Assembly (NCBI GenBank): GCA_951813605.1
Contig: OX638379.1
Coordinates: forward strand, 4,228,062 to 4,292,061
DNA: 64,000 nt
Origin: an uncultured Bryobacterales bacterium
GTDB lineage: Bacteria; Acidobacteriota; Terriglobia; Bryobacterales; UBA6623
Direction: 5' to 3'
Below are positions 32,466-40,228 of the stretch, piece after piece; positions within the stretch are counted from its first letter, which is position 1, and each line of letters opens with the position of its first letter. The notes beneath the pieces are model-generated. The model was not told where the DNA came from. It saw only the letters and a list, made by a program, of their open reading frames with translations, and searched no databases. The position numbers were made by a program, and so were the translations under genes.

Positions 32466-33191
32466 TCACCCAAACGTCTTCGCCATCCACTTGACCTCGC
32501 CGATAGTCACGGCGTCGCGCTCCCACCGCATCGGCTTGAATCCGGGGTGGTCGCTGCGAAGCTGCCAGCGGCCCCTGTCGTCCTTCGCAGCCCGCTTCAC
32601 CACCACGCCGTCGCTGGTGCGCACGACGAAGATGTGTCCGGCCAAGCGCCGCCGCCGGTTGCGGTCAACGAGGATCGAGCAGCCCTCGGGCAGCGTCGGC
32701 TCCATCGACTCGCCCACGATGCCGATCACGATGCAGCGCCGTGGGTCCAGCCCATGCTCTTCCAGCCAGTCGCCGCGGAAGTAGACGAAGCCGATTTCGG
32801 TTTCATCGATGTCCTGAGCACCGCCGCCAGCCGAGCCCACGAACTCCGACACCGCAATCGGGCGCCCGTCCGGGACCGCGTAGGGTTCGGTGCGGATCAC
32901 GCGATCGGCCAAGGCGTCGCGGTGGTCGAATGTCCGCTGGCCAATTACGCGCTGCGGGAGTGATTCGGAGAGGAGTTCGGCGGCCGGCGTTGGATCGTCG
33001 GTGAGGCCCGCAAGGTAGTCGATTGAGACGTTCAGCACTGTCGCTGCCCGCGTCCACTTCTCAGCCGACAGGCCGATCCTCTTGGCCTCCACGTGGGAGA
33101 TTAGCGTTCGGTCGCAGTCGAGATTGACAGCGAACTCGAACTGGGACAGCCCTGCGCGTTTCCGCGACTCTGCTAGCCGCTCGCCAAGCAC
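32466..33191 (-). CDS. CI/LexA-like prophage repressor (XRE-S24)
   Basis: A 241-aa repressor with an N-terminal XRE helix-turn-helix (LSQFEFAVNLDCDRTLISHVE, residues 16-36) and a C-terminal S24 peptidase domain with the catalytic Ser in GESMEPTLPEG near residue 157 and Lys in VVVKRA near 197. SAGGGAQ near 120 is a possible self-cleavage region, so SOS-dependent induction is likely. It is divergent from the Cro-like gene across a palindromic operator region. Confidence 0.9.
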   Translation of the reverse strand: MLGERLAESRKRAGLSQFEFAVNLDCDRTLISHVEAKRIGLSAEKWTRAATVLNVSIDYLAGLTDDPTPAAELLSESLPQRVIGQRTFDHRDALADRVIRTEPYAVPDGRPIAVSEFVGSAGGGAQDIDETEIGFVYFRGDWLEEHGLDPRRCIVIGIVGESMEPTLPEGCSILVDRNRRRRLAGHIFVVRTSDGVVVKRAAKDDRGRWQLRSDHPGFKPMRWERDAVTIGEVKWMAKTFG

Positions 33192-33201
33192 CTCCTGAAT
33201 C

Positions 33202-33269
33202 TATCAGTGTCAAGGGTGTTGATACGTGATTTAAAATCACCTGCACTCATCAGTGTGATTCTCAATCAC
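33202..33269. promoter_or_regulatory. Immunity operator region
   Basis: Two related palindromes occur: GTGATTTAAAATCAC (33226-33240) and GTGATTCTCAATCAC (33255-33269), both GTGATT-N3-AATCAC and 29 bp apart. A third, looser TATCA-N13-TGATA lies at 33202-33224. They sit between the divergent repressor and Cro-like genes and are the likely sites of both. Confidence 0.7.
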
Positions 33270-33494
33270 GTACACGAGATCAAAGCTCGCATGGCCCGAT
33301 TGGGCTTGCCGCAGGAGAAACTAGCCGCTCTGATCGGGATCCACCCGACACTCCTGAGCCGCTACTTTCGGGGCCTTCGCAAGCCTCCCCCCGACTTCGA
33401 GGCCAAGGTCAACGCCGCCCTCGACCGCCTGGAGGCCGCCGAGCGGGCCGCCGAGGAGGCACGCCAGCGCGTGCTCGCGGGGGGTGCGGCGTGA
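33255..33494 (+). CDS. Cro-like XRE regulator
   Basis: A 79-aa DNA-binding protein with an XRE helix-turn-helix (LPQEKLAALIGIHPTLLSRYFRG, residues 17-39) and a helical tail. It is the first gene of the rightward early operon. The GTG at 33,255 gives the usual HEIKARMARLGLPQEK N-terminus of such proteins, but it places the start inside an operator palindrome; the ATG at 33,291 would remove part of helix 1. No ribosome binding site is seen for either. Confidence 0.65.
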   Translation: MILNHVHEIKARMARLGLPQEKLAALIGIHPTLLSRYFRGLRKPPPDFEAKVNAALDRLEAAERAAEEARQRVLAGGAA

Positions 33495-33712
33495 GGGACC
33501 TCCATTCTCACATCGAAGAGATCGCCGAGACGCTGGCCCCGGAACACGGGCCGGAGTCCCCGAGCGAGGCGGTCAAGCGGCTCCTCGACTACTACGAGCG
33601 GTTGGACCATCCGGACCGCTACGGATTCGTCGCGGTCCTGCTCTACGAAATGGTGGTGCTGCGGGTTCGCGATCGTGCGCAGCAGTTGTCCGGGGGTGCG
33701 GCGTGTGGGTAG
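33491..33712 (+). CDS. Small early protein, unknown
   Basis: A 73-aa protein whose GTG overlaps the Cro-like stop. It is mostly helical (SEAVKRLLDYYERLDHPDRYGFVAVLLYEM). Early operon position suggests a role in takeover or replication; no family recognised. Confidence 0.5.
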   Translation: MRDLHSHIEEIAETLAPEHGPESPSEAVKRLLDYYERLDHPDRYGFVAVLLYEMVVLRVRDRAQQLSGGAACG

Positions 33713-33726
33713 GAGGACGAAAAAGC

Positions 33727-33996
33727 GTGGCGTTCACCCGCATCGCAGCGTTTGCTGGCGTCTTTGCGACCGGCTTCGCCTTCGGGGGCTTGGTGCAGCT
33801 TATTCGCGATTCCGGCGAGGGGGCGCGGATTTACACGATCTCCTGCGCGGCCCTCGTCACCGTCATGAACGTGCTATTCGCGTGGTCCCACACATGGGAC
33901 CTGCAGGCCCTCGACAGGCTCTTTACGTCGTTGTACGGAGAGATCCGACGTCGAAAGGAGTTGCGGGAGCGAATCCGCAAGGAGGGGCAGCGGTGA
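33727..33996 (+). CDS. Small membrane protein in early operon
   Basis: An 89-aa protein with two membrane segments (FAGVFATGFAFGGLVQLI and IYTISCAALVTVMNVLFAW) and a basic C-terminus. The GTG at 33,727 follows AGGAGG by nine bases; a GTG 24 bases upstream is an alternative. It may be a superinfection or envelope-acting early protein. Confidence 0.5.
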   Translation: MAFTRIAAFAGVFATGFAFGGLVQLIRDSGEGARIYTISCAALVTVMNVLFAWSHTWDLQALDRLFTSLYGEIRRRKELRERIRKEGQR

Positions 33997-34001
33997 CGCG
34001 C

Positions 34002-34445
34002 TTACGCCTGCTGCTGTCTCAGCCTGATTCGCTTCGTGAGGCTCGTGCCGGTGCCGTGCTCCGACTCCAGGCAGATCTGAAACCGGACTTGCATCACATC
34101 CGGACAGCTCGACTCGCACGCGAAGGCACCCTGCCGTACGGGAGGATCGAAGCGGATCGCTCGCGACCATGGCCCGGTTGGCTTGGTGCCGTGATGGGCA
34201 ATGCGGTATCGCTTCCACCGCGGCACCGCGACCCCCGAGACGAGCCAATCGGGAGCCCCGGTGCGCGCCTTAGCCAGAAAGTGCAGCGCGCGCTCGCTCT
34301 CACTCCCGACCGGTTGGATTTCCATGTCCGGCGCGTCGCGATGCCGCTGGTACTTGTAGCTCAAGAGTCCAAGCCTTGCGGCCGCGGACACGCTGATCGC
34401 CGTGATCAAGCCTACGGCGAACGTCAGGGCCTCGAACAGACTCAA
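34002..34445 (-). CDS. Moron-like membrane-anchored protein on opposite strand
   Basis: A 147-aa protein encoded against the early operon. An N-terminal membrane segment (ALTFAVGLITAISVSAAA) is followed by a soluble domain with RALHFLAKARTGAPDWLVSG and FRFQICLES-like strands. The TTG at 34,445 is preceded by AGGAGG at proper spacing; a longer frame from 34,682 has a low-complexity start. Position and strand suggest lysogenic expression, as for superinfection-exclusion genes. Confidence 0.5.
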   Translation of the reverse strand: MSLFEALTFAVGLITAISVSAAARLGLLSYKYQRHRDAPDMEIQPVGSESERALHFLAKARTGAPDWLVSGVAVPRWKRYRIAHHGTKPTGPWSRAIRFDPPVRQGAFACESSCPDVMQVRFQICLESEHGTGTSLTKRIRLRQQQA

Positions 34446-34484
34446 GTTTCCTCCTGCTTCCTCAGGGGGACGCGGGGCGGCTGT

Positions 34485-34622
34485 TTGCGGCAGCCGTTCC
34501 GCACATCCAGAGCCTGCCAGTGGCTCCGCGAGTGGGCCGACACCGTGCTCGCCGCCATCTTCGCGCTGCTGGTCATGGGCATCGCGGCGCTCATCGCAAT
34601 CGCGCTCGCGGGGCGCCCATGA
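34485..34622 (+). CDS. Very small single-TM protein
   Basis: A 45-aa frame with a clear C-terminal membrane helix (TVLAAIFALLVMGIAALIAI). The TTG start follows a G-rich stretch. It lies just before the Erf gene. Supported only by the TM helix and position. Confidence 0.35.
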   Translation: MRQPFRTSRACQWLREWADTVLAAIFALLVMGIAALIAIALAGRP

Positions 34623-34665
34623 GGGCCGCCGGGCATCCGCCGACAGAAAGTAAAGGAAGGAAACG

Positions 34666-35466
34666 ATGACAGAGACCAACAACAGTCAGTCGGCCATTGC
34701 AGCTGCGATGGCCGAGCTCACGCGCATCGAGCGCGACTCCGAGAACAAGCACGCGGGGTACCGCTACGCGAGCGCCGATGCCGTGTTCGACTCGCTCCGG
34801 CCCTTGCTCGCGAAGCACGGGCTGATCATCCACTGCTCCGAGACGGCCTTCCAGGTCGAGGAGCGCAACGGCAAGTTCTGGGCAACCGCCCGGTACGAGC
34901 TCAAGCTCGGCGATTCCGCGCCGGAGGCCCGCACGGTCTACGGCTGGCTGACCGGACCGCAGACGGCGGGAGCGCTGGCCACCTACGCCGTCAAGTACTG
35001 GCTGCGGACCAAGCTGCTGCTCAACACCGGCGAGCCGGACGCGGACGCGGAGCCGAAGCGGGCACCGCGGGCGGATGCCAGGCCGAAGCCGGGCGAGAAG
35101 CCGAAGCCCGCGACCGAGCTGCAGCTTGCTCGCATCCGGTGGTACGCGAACTCGTCGCGGCTGAAGGAGCGCACGCGGAACCACCTCCTCGCCAGGCTCG
35201 AAGTCAATTCGATCGCGGCGGCCGCAGCGGGCAAGATGATCGCGGATCTGGAAAAGAACATCGGCGTCCTCGTGCATTCCAGGCAGCGGGAAGACCTCAT
35301 GCAGCTGCACGGGAAAGCGGAGAAGGCTGGCGCGGCGGGCCTGGCCGAGCGGCTGGCAGCGGCGCTGAAGGACCCCGACCTGATGGCGGACGCCGCGCAG
35401 GCGCTCGGGATCGAGGCCCGCGAGGAACTCACGGCTCCGTCCCTTCGCGAGGAGAAAGCGGAATGA
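34666..35466 (+). CDS. erf: Erf-family ssDNA annealing protein
   Basis: A 266-aa recombinase of the Erf/Sak superfamily that anneals single strands in phage recombination. Signature segments: YRYASADAVFDSLRPLLAKHGL near residues 33-54, GPQTAGALATYAVKYWLRTKLLLNT near 95-119, and a proline/lysine-rich linker. The C-terminal third is helical. The ATG follows AAGGAAGG. With the PD-(D/E)XK nuclease two genes downstream it forms the annealase-exonuclease pair. Confidence 0.88.
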   Translation: MTETNNSQSAIAAAMAELTRIERDSENKHAGYRYASADAVFDSLRPLLAKHGLIIHCSETAFQVEERNGKFWATARYELKLGDSAPEARTVYGWLTGPQTAGALATYAVKYWLRTKLLLNTGEPDADAEPKRAPRADARPKPGEKPKPATELQLARIRWYANSSRLKERTRNHLLARLEVNSIAAAAAGKMIADLEKNIGVLVHSRQREDLMQLHGKAEKAGAAGLAERLAAALKDPDLMADAAQALGIEAREELTAPSLREEKAE

Positions 35467-35795
35467 CGAGGGAAACCGAGTTCCAAGTCACGGAAGACAG
35501 CACGATCGTTTGGGTGTGGTGGTACCGGGGCGTCGCGACCTCGGAGGTTCACGCCAGCTTCGGTTATGCGGAGCCGACCCTGCGGTACCAGGGCCTGCCG
35601 CACGAGACGGCGGAGCGTGTGTTCCTGGCGCTCAAGGAGATCGCGGAGATTCAGCCGCTCTGCCTGGCCATCAGGAATGCCCGCGAGCGGTGGGGGAATC
35701 GGGAGGCGGCGAAGGACGAGCGCTGCAGCTACCTTCCTCTCTCGATCCACGACGCGGAGGCGTTCCTGGCCGGGCTGCAGGAGGTGGCGGCATGA
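35463..35795 (+). CDS. Hypothetical early protein
   Basis: A 110-aa protein between the annealase and nuclease genes, overlapping both by four bases. It begins MTRETEFQVTEDSTIVWVWW and has LPHETAERVFLALKEIAEIQ in the middle. A partner of the recombination pair is possible. No family recognised. Confidence 0.5.
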   Translation: MTRETEFQVTEDSTIVWVWWYRGVATSEVHASFGYAEPTLRYQGLPHETAERVFLALKEIAEIQPLCLAIRNARERWGNREAAKDERCSYLPLSIHDAEAFLAGLQEVAA

Positions 35796-36667
35796 GGTTC
35801 ACGAACGTTCGCAACCTGCCCGAGCCGTATGTCCGCGCGGTCATCAACGATCCCTACAAGGGCGGCGGCGACATCAGCGTGACGTCGCTGATCAAGCCGC
35901 CGCAGATGCGGGCGCTGGAGATCGCGCACGACGACGAGATCACCGAGGATGTCGCCGACCGCGTATGGGCGCTGCTCGGCCAGTCCGTGCATGCGGTGCT
36001 GGAGCGCGTCGGGGATGCCGATGCGTTCCACGAGGAGCGGCTGTCAATGCCAATCGACGGCTGGACGGTCAGCGGCCAGATTGACCGCTACGTCGAGGAC
36101 GGCTCGCTGATCGACTTCAAGGTGACCTCGGCGTGGGCCATGAAGCCCGGCCAGCCGCTGAAGCCGGAGTGGGCGTGGCAGCTGAACTGCTACGCGCAGC
36201 TCTGGCGGGCCAGCGGGTTCGAGGTCAGCGGCGCGTCGATCATGGCGATCCTGCGGGACTGGAACCGTCGCGAGGCGCAGCGCAACGACGGCTACCCGCA
36301 GAGGCCGGTGGTCCTGCGGCGTGTCGAACTCCTGCCGCCCGATGAAGTGCTCGCGTACATGCGCGAGCGCGTGCAGCTACATCGGCAGGCGCTTGCCGGG
36401 GAGCACCCGCCCTGCACGCCCGCCGAGCGGTGGGCCAAGCCGGACGTGTGGGCCGTGACCAAGAAGGGCAACAAGCGGGCGGCGAAGCTGTGCCCCGCGC
36501 CGGAGGAGGCGGACGCGGTGGCCTCGCAACTAGGCGAGCGCACGGGCAAGCCGCACGTCGTCACCTACCGTCCGGGAGAGTCCACGCGCTGCGAGCACTA
36601 CTGCGCGGCGGCTGCGTTCTGCGGCCAGTGGAAGGCGATGCGGGCCGAGCAGGAGGCGGCGGCATGA
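35792..36667 (+). CDS. PD-(D/E)XK exonuclease (RecB/Cas4-like)
   Basis: A 291-aa nuclease. The core is VSGQIDRYVEDGSLIDFKVTSAW near residues 87-110, giving D..(x)n..DFK, with QLNCYAQLWRASG following near 128. A cysteine cluster near the C-terminus (CEHYCAAAAFC) and one upstream Cys would support an iron-sulfur site as in Cas4/AddB-like enzymes. It is probably the 5'-3' exonuclease partner of the Erf annealase. Its stop overlaps the next start. Confidence 0.8.
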   Translation: MRFTNVRNLPEPYVRAVINDPYKGGGDISVTSLIKPPQMRALEIAHDDEITEDVADRVWALLGQSVHAVLERVGDADAFHEERLSMPIDGWTVSGQIDRYVEDGSLIDFKVTSAWAMKPGQPLKPEWAWQLNCYAQLWRASGFEVSGASIMAILRDWNRREAQRNDGYPQRPVVLRRVELLPPDEVLAYMRERVQLHRQALAGEHPPCTPAERWAKPDVWAVTKKGNKRAAKLCPAPEEADAVASQLGERTGKPHVVTYRPGESTRCEHYCAAAAFCGQWKAMRAEQEAAA

Positions 36668-36978
36668 CGGGACTGGCAATCGGCAGGGATGCAATCACCC
36701 TCTCGCCGGACTGGCCGCTGGCGTTCGACCGCGAGGCGGACGCGCAGGCCGTGGCGAGGATGTTCGAGACCGGCGAACTAGGCGCCGGGGCGTCGCCGGT
36801 TCCGTGGCGTACCGGATCCAAGGTTCCGACGAGTCTCTACGACGCGACGGGGCAGCCCGTGGGCCGCGCCGCCAGCGCGCAGCTCGCGATGGCGATCGTC
36901 CGGGTGGCGAACCGGGACGTCTGCAAGCGTTGCCGGCTCAAGGAGTTGCGGGCGCTGCGGGAGGGTCTGGCGGCATGA
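36664..36978 (+). CDS. Hypothetical early protein
   Basis: A 104-aa protein overlapping both neighbours. It has LSPDWPLAFDREADAQAVARMF and a C-terminal CKRCRLKELRALREGL with a CxxC pair. It may be a small regulator or replication accessory protein; no family recognised. Confidence 0.5.
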   Translation: MTGLAIGRDAITLSPDWPLAFDREADAQAVARMFETGELGAGASPVPWRTGSKVPTSLYDATGQPVGRAASAQLAMAIVRVANRDVCKRCRLKELRALREGLAA

Positions 36979-38018
36979 GCGAGACCACGCAAGCCAGCAC
37001 GAAACTGAAGCGACACCCCCTCTCAGCCGTGTGGGGCGGCATGCCGCCGGAGCAGTTCGCCGAGCTGGTCGACGACGTGCGCGAGCACGGCCTGCTGTAC
37101 CCGGTCGTGGTGCTCGACGGGCAGGTGCTCGACGGCTGGCACCGCTACCGGGCCGCGCTCGAGGCGGGCGTTGAGTGTCCCACTCGGAAGTTCGTCGACG
37201 GCGACGCTGCCGGGTACGTGATCCGCAACAACGCGCTGCGGCGGAACCTCACGGCCTCGCAGCGGGCCGCGATGATCGTCAAGTGCCGGGAGTGGAAGCC
37301 GCTCGGTGCGAACCAGAATTCGGGAGGGTCGGAACCCGGTTCCTACCCTCCAGCGGACTCCAGTTCCGAAGCATCCGAATCAGAGATGGCGGCGGAAGCC
37401 GGCACGTCCGACCGGACCATCCGCGACGCCAAGGCAGCCGAGCGCGCCGGACTCGGTGACAAGGTGCGCTCGGGCGAGATGTCCGCCAAGGCTGCCGCGA
37501 AGCAAGCGCGGAAGCAGGCCGGGCCGGAGCCGGAACAGCCCGGCAAATGGACGCAGGCAGAGGCGGAAAAGCTCGACGCGCTGACGATCCGCTTCATGGA
37601 ATTGCACGCCGTGCTGCGCGACTCCGCGCCGCGGGTCCTGATCGAATTCGCGCCCAGGACCGCGAGGGACAGGCTGCGCTCGGCCGCCAGGCGCGTGGTC
37701 GATTGGGTCACCGGCACCCTCGAAGTCCCGAAAACGAAGGCCTACGACGCACTCGCGGTCCGGGCCCGGCAGCTATCGCGGGAGGCCCAGGAGAAAGCAG
37801 CCCTCATTGATGACCTGGAGGAGCGGGTCGCGTTCATCCAGGCCGAATCGGAACCGGTCGCGGCCGTGCGCGAGGCGAAGTTCCACAGCTACCGAGCCCA
37901 GATCAGCACGCTCAAGAGCCAGGTCGCGCACTGGCAGGCCAAGTACGGCGAGGCCGAGCGCGAGAACAAGGCGTTGCGCAGGCGGCTGCGGGCCCACGGG
38001 GAGAGCATCAAGCCGTGA
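36975..38018 (+). CDS. ParB/Srx-domain protein
   Basis: A 347-aa protein. Residues 25-95 form a ParB/sulfiredoxin-like domain with LYPVVVLDGQVLDGWHRYRAALEAG and YVIRNNALRRNLTASQRAAMI. A helix-turn-helix-like segment (MAAEAGTSDRTIRDAKAAERAG) follows near 137-160, and the last 90 residues are coiled coil. Phage ParB-like proteins act in partition, transcription control or as nucleases. Stop overlaps the next start. Confidence 0.8.
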   Translation: MSETTQASTKLKRHPLSAVWGGMPPEQFAELVDDVREHGLLYPVVVLDGQVLDGWHRYRAALEAGVECPTRKFVDGDAAGYVIRNNALRRNLTASQRAAMIVKCREWKPLGANQNSGGSEPGSYPPADSSSEASESEMAAEAGTSDRTIRDAKAAERAGLGDKVRSGEMSAKAAAKQARKQAGPEPEQPGKWTQAEAEKLDALTIRFMELHAVLRDSAPRVLIEFAPRTARDRLRSAARRVVDWVTGTLEVPKTKAYDALAVRARQLSREAQEKAALIDDLEERVAFIQAESEPVAAVREAKFHSYRAQISTLKSQVAHWQAKYGEAERENKALRRRLRAHGESIKP

Positions 38019-38083
38019 CGCTCCGGGAATACCAGGTCAAGGCGCTGGCGGCGCTGCGCCGCGCTCTCGGGGGCAAGCCGTGA
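38015..38083 (+). pseudogene. Short duplicated helicase N-terminus
   Basis: A 22-aa frame (VTLREYQVKALAALRRALGG) that closely resembles the start of the helicase it overlaps (VIELRDYQLASIEGLRQGLR). It overlaps the ParB-like stop and the helicase start, so it may be translated as a coupling peptide. It is probably the scar of a recombination that swapped helicases. Confidence 0.45.
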
Positions 38084-39612
38084 TCGAGCTCCGCGACTAC
38101 CAGCTGGCGTCCATCGAGGGGCTGCGGCAAGGGCTCCGCGAGGGCCATTTGCGGCAGATTCTGTGCGCGCCGACAGCTGCCGGGAAGACGGTCATGGGAG
38201 CGCACCTGATCGCCGAGGCGCTGGCCAGGGGCCGCAAGTCCGCCTTCGTCTGCGACCGCGTGGCGCTCGTCCGCCAGACCTCGCAGCGGTTCGCCGAGTT
38301 CGGCATCCCGCACGGCGTCGCGCAGGGCCGGAACACGTTCGGGCGCTCGCTGCCGGTGCAGGTGTGCTCGGCGCAGACGATCGAGAAGCGCGGCTTCCGG
38401 CCGGACCTCGACCTCGTGATCGTGGACGAGGCGCATACGCAGCGCAAGGCCACGATGCAGTTCATCCGGGGCATCGGCAAGCCGGTCGTCGGCCTGACCG
38501 CCACGCCGTTCTCGAAGGGCCTGGGGCAGGTCTACACGCGCGTCGTCAACGTGACGACCACGGACAAGCTGATCGCCCAGGGCTGGCTCGCGCCGCTCAA
38601 GGTGTACGCCGCCCGCGAGATCGACATGAAGGGCGCCAAGACCGGCGCGGGCGGGGAATGGCTCGCCTCGGAGGTCCAGCGGCGCGGCACCAGGATCGTC
38701 GGCGACATCGTCTCGTGCTGGAAAGAGAAGACCGAGAAGCATTTCGGCGGTCCGGTCAAGACCATCGCGTTCTCCGCGACGGTCGATCACGGGGCGGAGC
38801 TTTGCCGTGCGTTCCAGGCAGCCGGGCACGACTTCCGGCAGATCAGCTACAAGGACGGCAACGACGGGAAGCGGGCGGCGCTGATCGAGGCCTTCCGGCG
38901 GGGCGAGATTCTGGGCCTCGTGAGCTGCGAGGCGCTGGCGAAGGGATTCGACGTGCCGGACATCCTGTGCGGGATCTGCGCGAGGCCCTATCGCAAGTCG
39001 CTGGCCGCGCACATCCAGCAGATCGGGCGCGCCATGCGCTCGGCTCCCGGCAAGCAGTACGCCTTGTGGCTCGACCACGCCGGGAACTACCTCGGGTTCC
39101 TCGACGCGACGCTGGAGTTCTTCGCCAGCGGCGTCAGCGAGCTGGATGACGGCGAGCGGGCCAGGACCGTCCGCAAGCAGCGCAAGCGCGGGAGTCTCGA
39201 CTGCCCCCGCTGCGGCTACGTGTTCCCCGCTGGCGAGAAGGCGGGCCTGTGTCCTTCCTGCGGGCTCGAGCGCGGACGCGGACGCTCGCGGGTCGAGGTG
39301 ACGGCGGGCCGCATGGTGGAGGTCACCGGCGAGAGGGGCTGGGACGAGAACCGGGCCTTCGTCTGGACCCATATCCAGCGGATTGCCGCGCAGCGCCACG
39401 GCAGCAACAGGGCTGCCGCCCGCAGTTTCGCCCTGGCGCAGTTCAGGAACTGGTTCGGGGACTGGCCGCGCGACGCCTACCGGCCCGACCGCGGCCCGGC
39501 GGACGAGCGGGTCGCGCGGCGCGTGCGGCAACAGCTGAACAAGTGGCGGCGGCGGCAATTCGCCATTGCCGCTTCCGGGCAGCATCGGCAGGAACGGAGG
39601 GCGGCGCCATGA
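38080..39612 (+). CDS. DEAD/DEAH-type helicase with zinc ribbon
   Basis: A 510-aa superfamily 2 helicase. Motif I TAAGKT near residue 27, motif II VDEAH near 108, motif III LTATPF near 130, and motif VI QIGRAMRSAPGK near 310. CPRCGYVFPAGEKAGLCPSCG near 371 is a four-cysteine zinc ribbon. A C-terminal region near 410-510 is basic. It lies between the ParB-like and primase-like genes, so a replication fork role is likely. GTG start overlapping the mini-ORF stop. Confidence 0.85.
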   Translation: MIELRDYQLASIEGLRQGLREGHLRQILCAPTAAGKTVMGAHLIAEALARGRKSAFVCDRVALVRQTSQRFAEFGIPHGVAQGRNTFGRSLPVQVCSAQTIEKRGFRPDLDLVIVDEAHTQRKATMQFIRGIGKPVVGLTATPFSKGLGQVYTRVVNVTTTDKLIAQGWLAPLKVYAAREIDMKGAKTGAGGEWLASEVQRRGTRIVGDIVSCWKEKTEKHFGGPVKTIAFSATVDHGAELCRAFQAAGHDFRQISYKDGNDGKRAALIEAFRRGEILGLVSCEALAKGFDVPDILCGICARPYRKSLAAHIQQIGRAMRSAPGKQYALWLDHAGNYLGFLDATLEFFASGVSELDDGERARTVRKQRKRGSLDCPRCGYVFPAGEKAGLCPSCGLERGRGRSRVEVTAGRMVEVTGERGWDENRAFVWTHIQRIAAQRHGSNRAAARSFALAQFRNWFGDWPRDAYRPDRGPADERVARRVRQQLNKWRRRQFAIAASGQHRQERRAAP

Positions 39613-39845
39613 CGCACTGGCCGAAGACCGCCGAGCAACTCAAGGCCGAGGGCTACAGGGGCGCCCACCGGGGCGAGTGCCGCTCGTGCGGCCATAGAAT
39701 CCTCTGGACGGAAACCCCGAACGGAAAGCTCATGCCGCTGGACGAGCTGTGCGACGGGCCGCACGAACCCGTATGGGAGTCGCACTTCGCATCTTGCCCG
39801 GACGCCAAGGCTTGGAGACGGACCGGGAGCAAGGAGGCGGCGTGA
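39609..39845 (+). CDS. Small zinc-finger protein
   Basis: A 78-aa protein with CRSCGHRILW near residue 24, GKLMPLDELC and a later CPD, consistent with a zinc site. This pattern (CRxCGxxI.W..TPNGKxMPLD) is common in small phage proteins. Overlaps both neighbours. Confidence 0.55.
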   Translation: MTHWPKTAEQLKAEGYRGAHRGECRSCGHRILWTETPNGKLMPLDELCDGPHEPVWESHFASCPDAKAWRRTGSKEAA

Positions 39846-40228
39846 GAAACCTGCTCGACCCCGAGATCAACCGCTACCGGCTCACCAACCGCGCGGTCAT
39901 CGAACACTGCGGCAACGTCGGCGACGGCATGGGCGGTGTGTTCTTGGTGCCGCTGCCGCGCCCCAAGGGAAAGCCCGGCCATCCTCTTGCGACGGTGGTC
40001 GCAAGCGCCGGCGGCGGCTGGGACCACGTCTCCGTCAGCCTGCGGACACGCTGTCCCGCGTGGAACGAGCTTGAGCACGTCAAGCGGCTGTTCTTCCGGC
40101 CCGGGGAGGTGGCCATGCAGCTGCACCTGCCGCCGTCCGAGCACATCAGCCTGCACCCGAACTGCCTGCATCTGTGGCGGCCGACCGACCGGGACATTCC
40201 CCGGCCTCCAGTGGAGATGGTCGCGTGA
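39842..40228 (+). CDS. DUF7694-like phage protein
   Basis: A 128-aa protein with DHVSVSLRTRCPAWNELEHVKRLFF, then MQLHLPPSEHISLHPNCLHLWRP, a pattern shared by many phage proteins (DUF7694). A function is not known. GTG start; overlaps both neighbours in the replication operon. Confidence 0.7.
   Translation: MRNLLDPEINRYRLTNRAVIEHCGNVGDGMGGVFLVPLPRPKGKPGHPLATVVASAGGGWDHVSVSLRTRCPAWNELEHVKRLFFRPGEVAMQLHLPPSEHISLHPNCLHLWRPTDRDIPRPPVEMVA

Noticed and set aside
18500..32500. CRISPR array or tandem direct repeats in the cargo region
   Set aside because: Repeats there are fragments of genes at irregular spacing with no repeat-spacer pattern.
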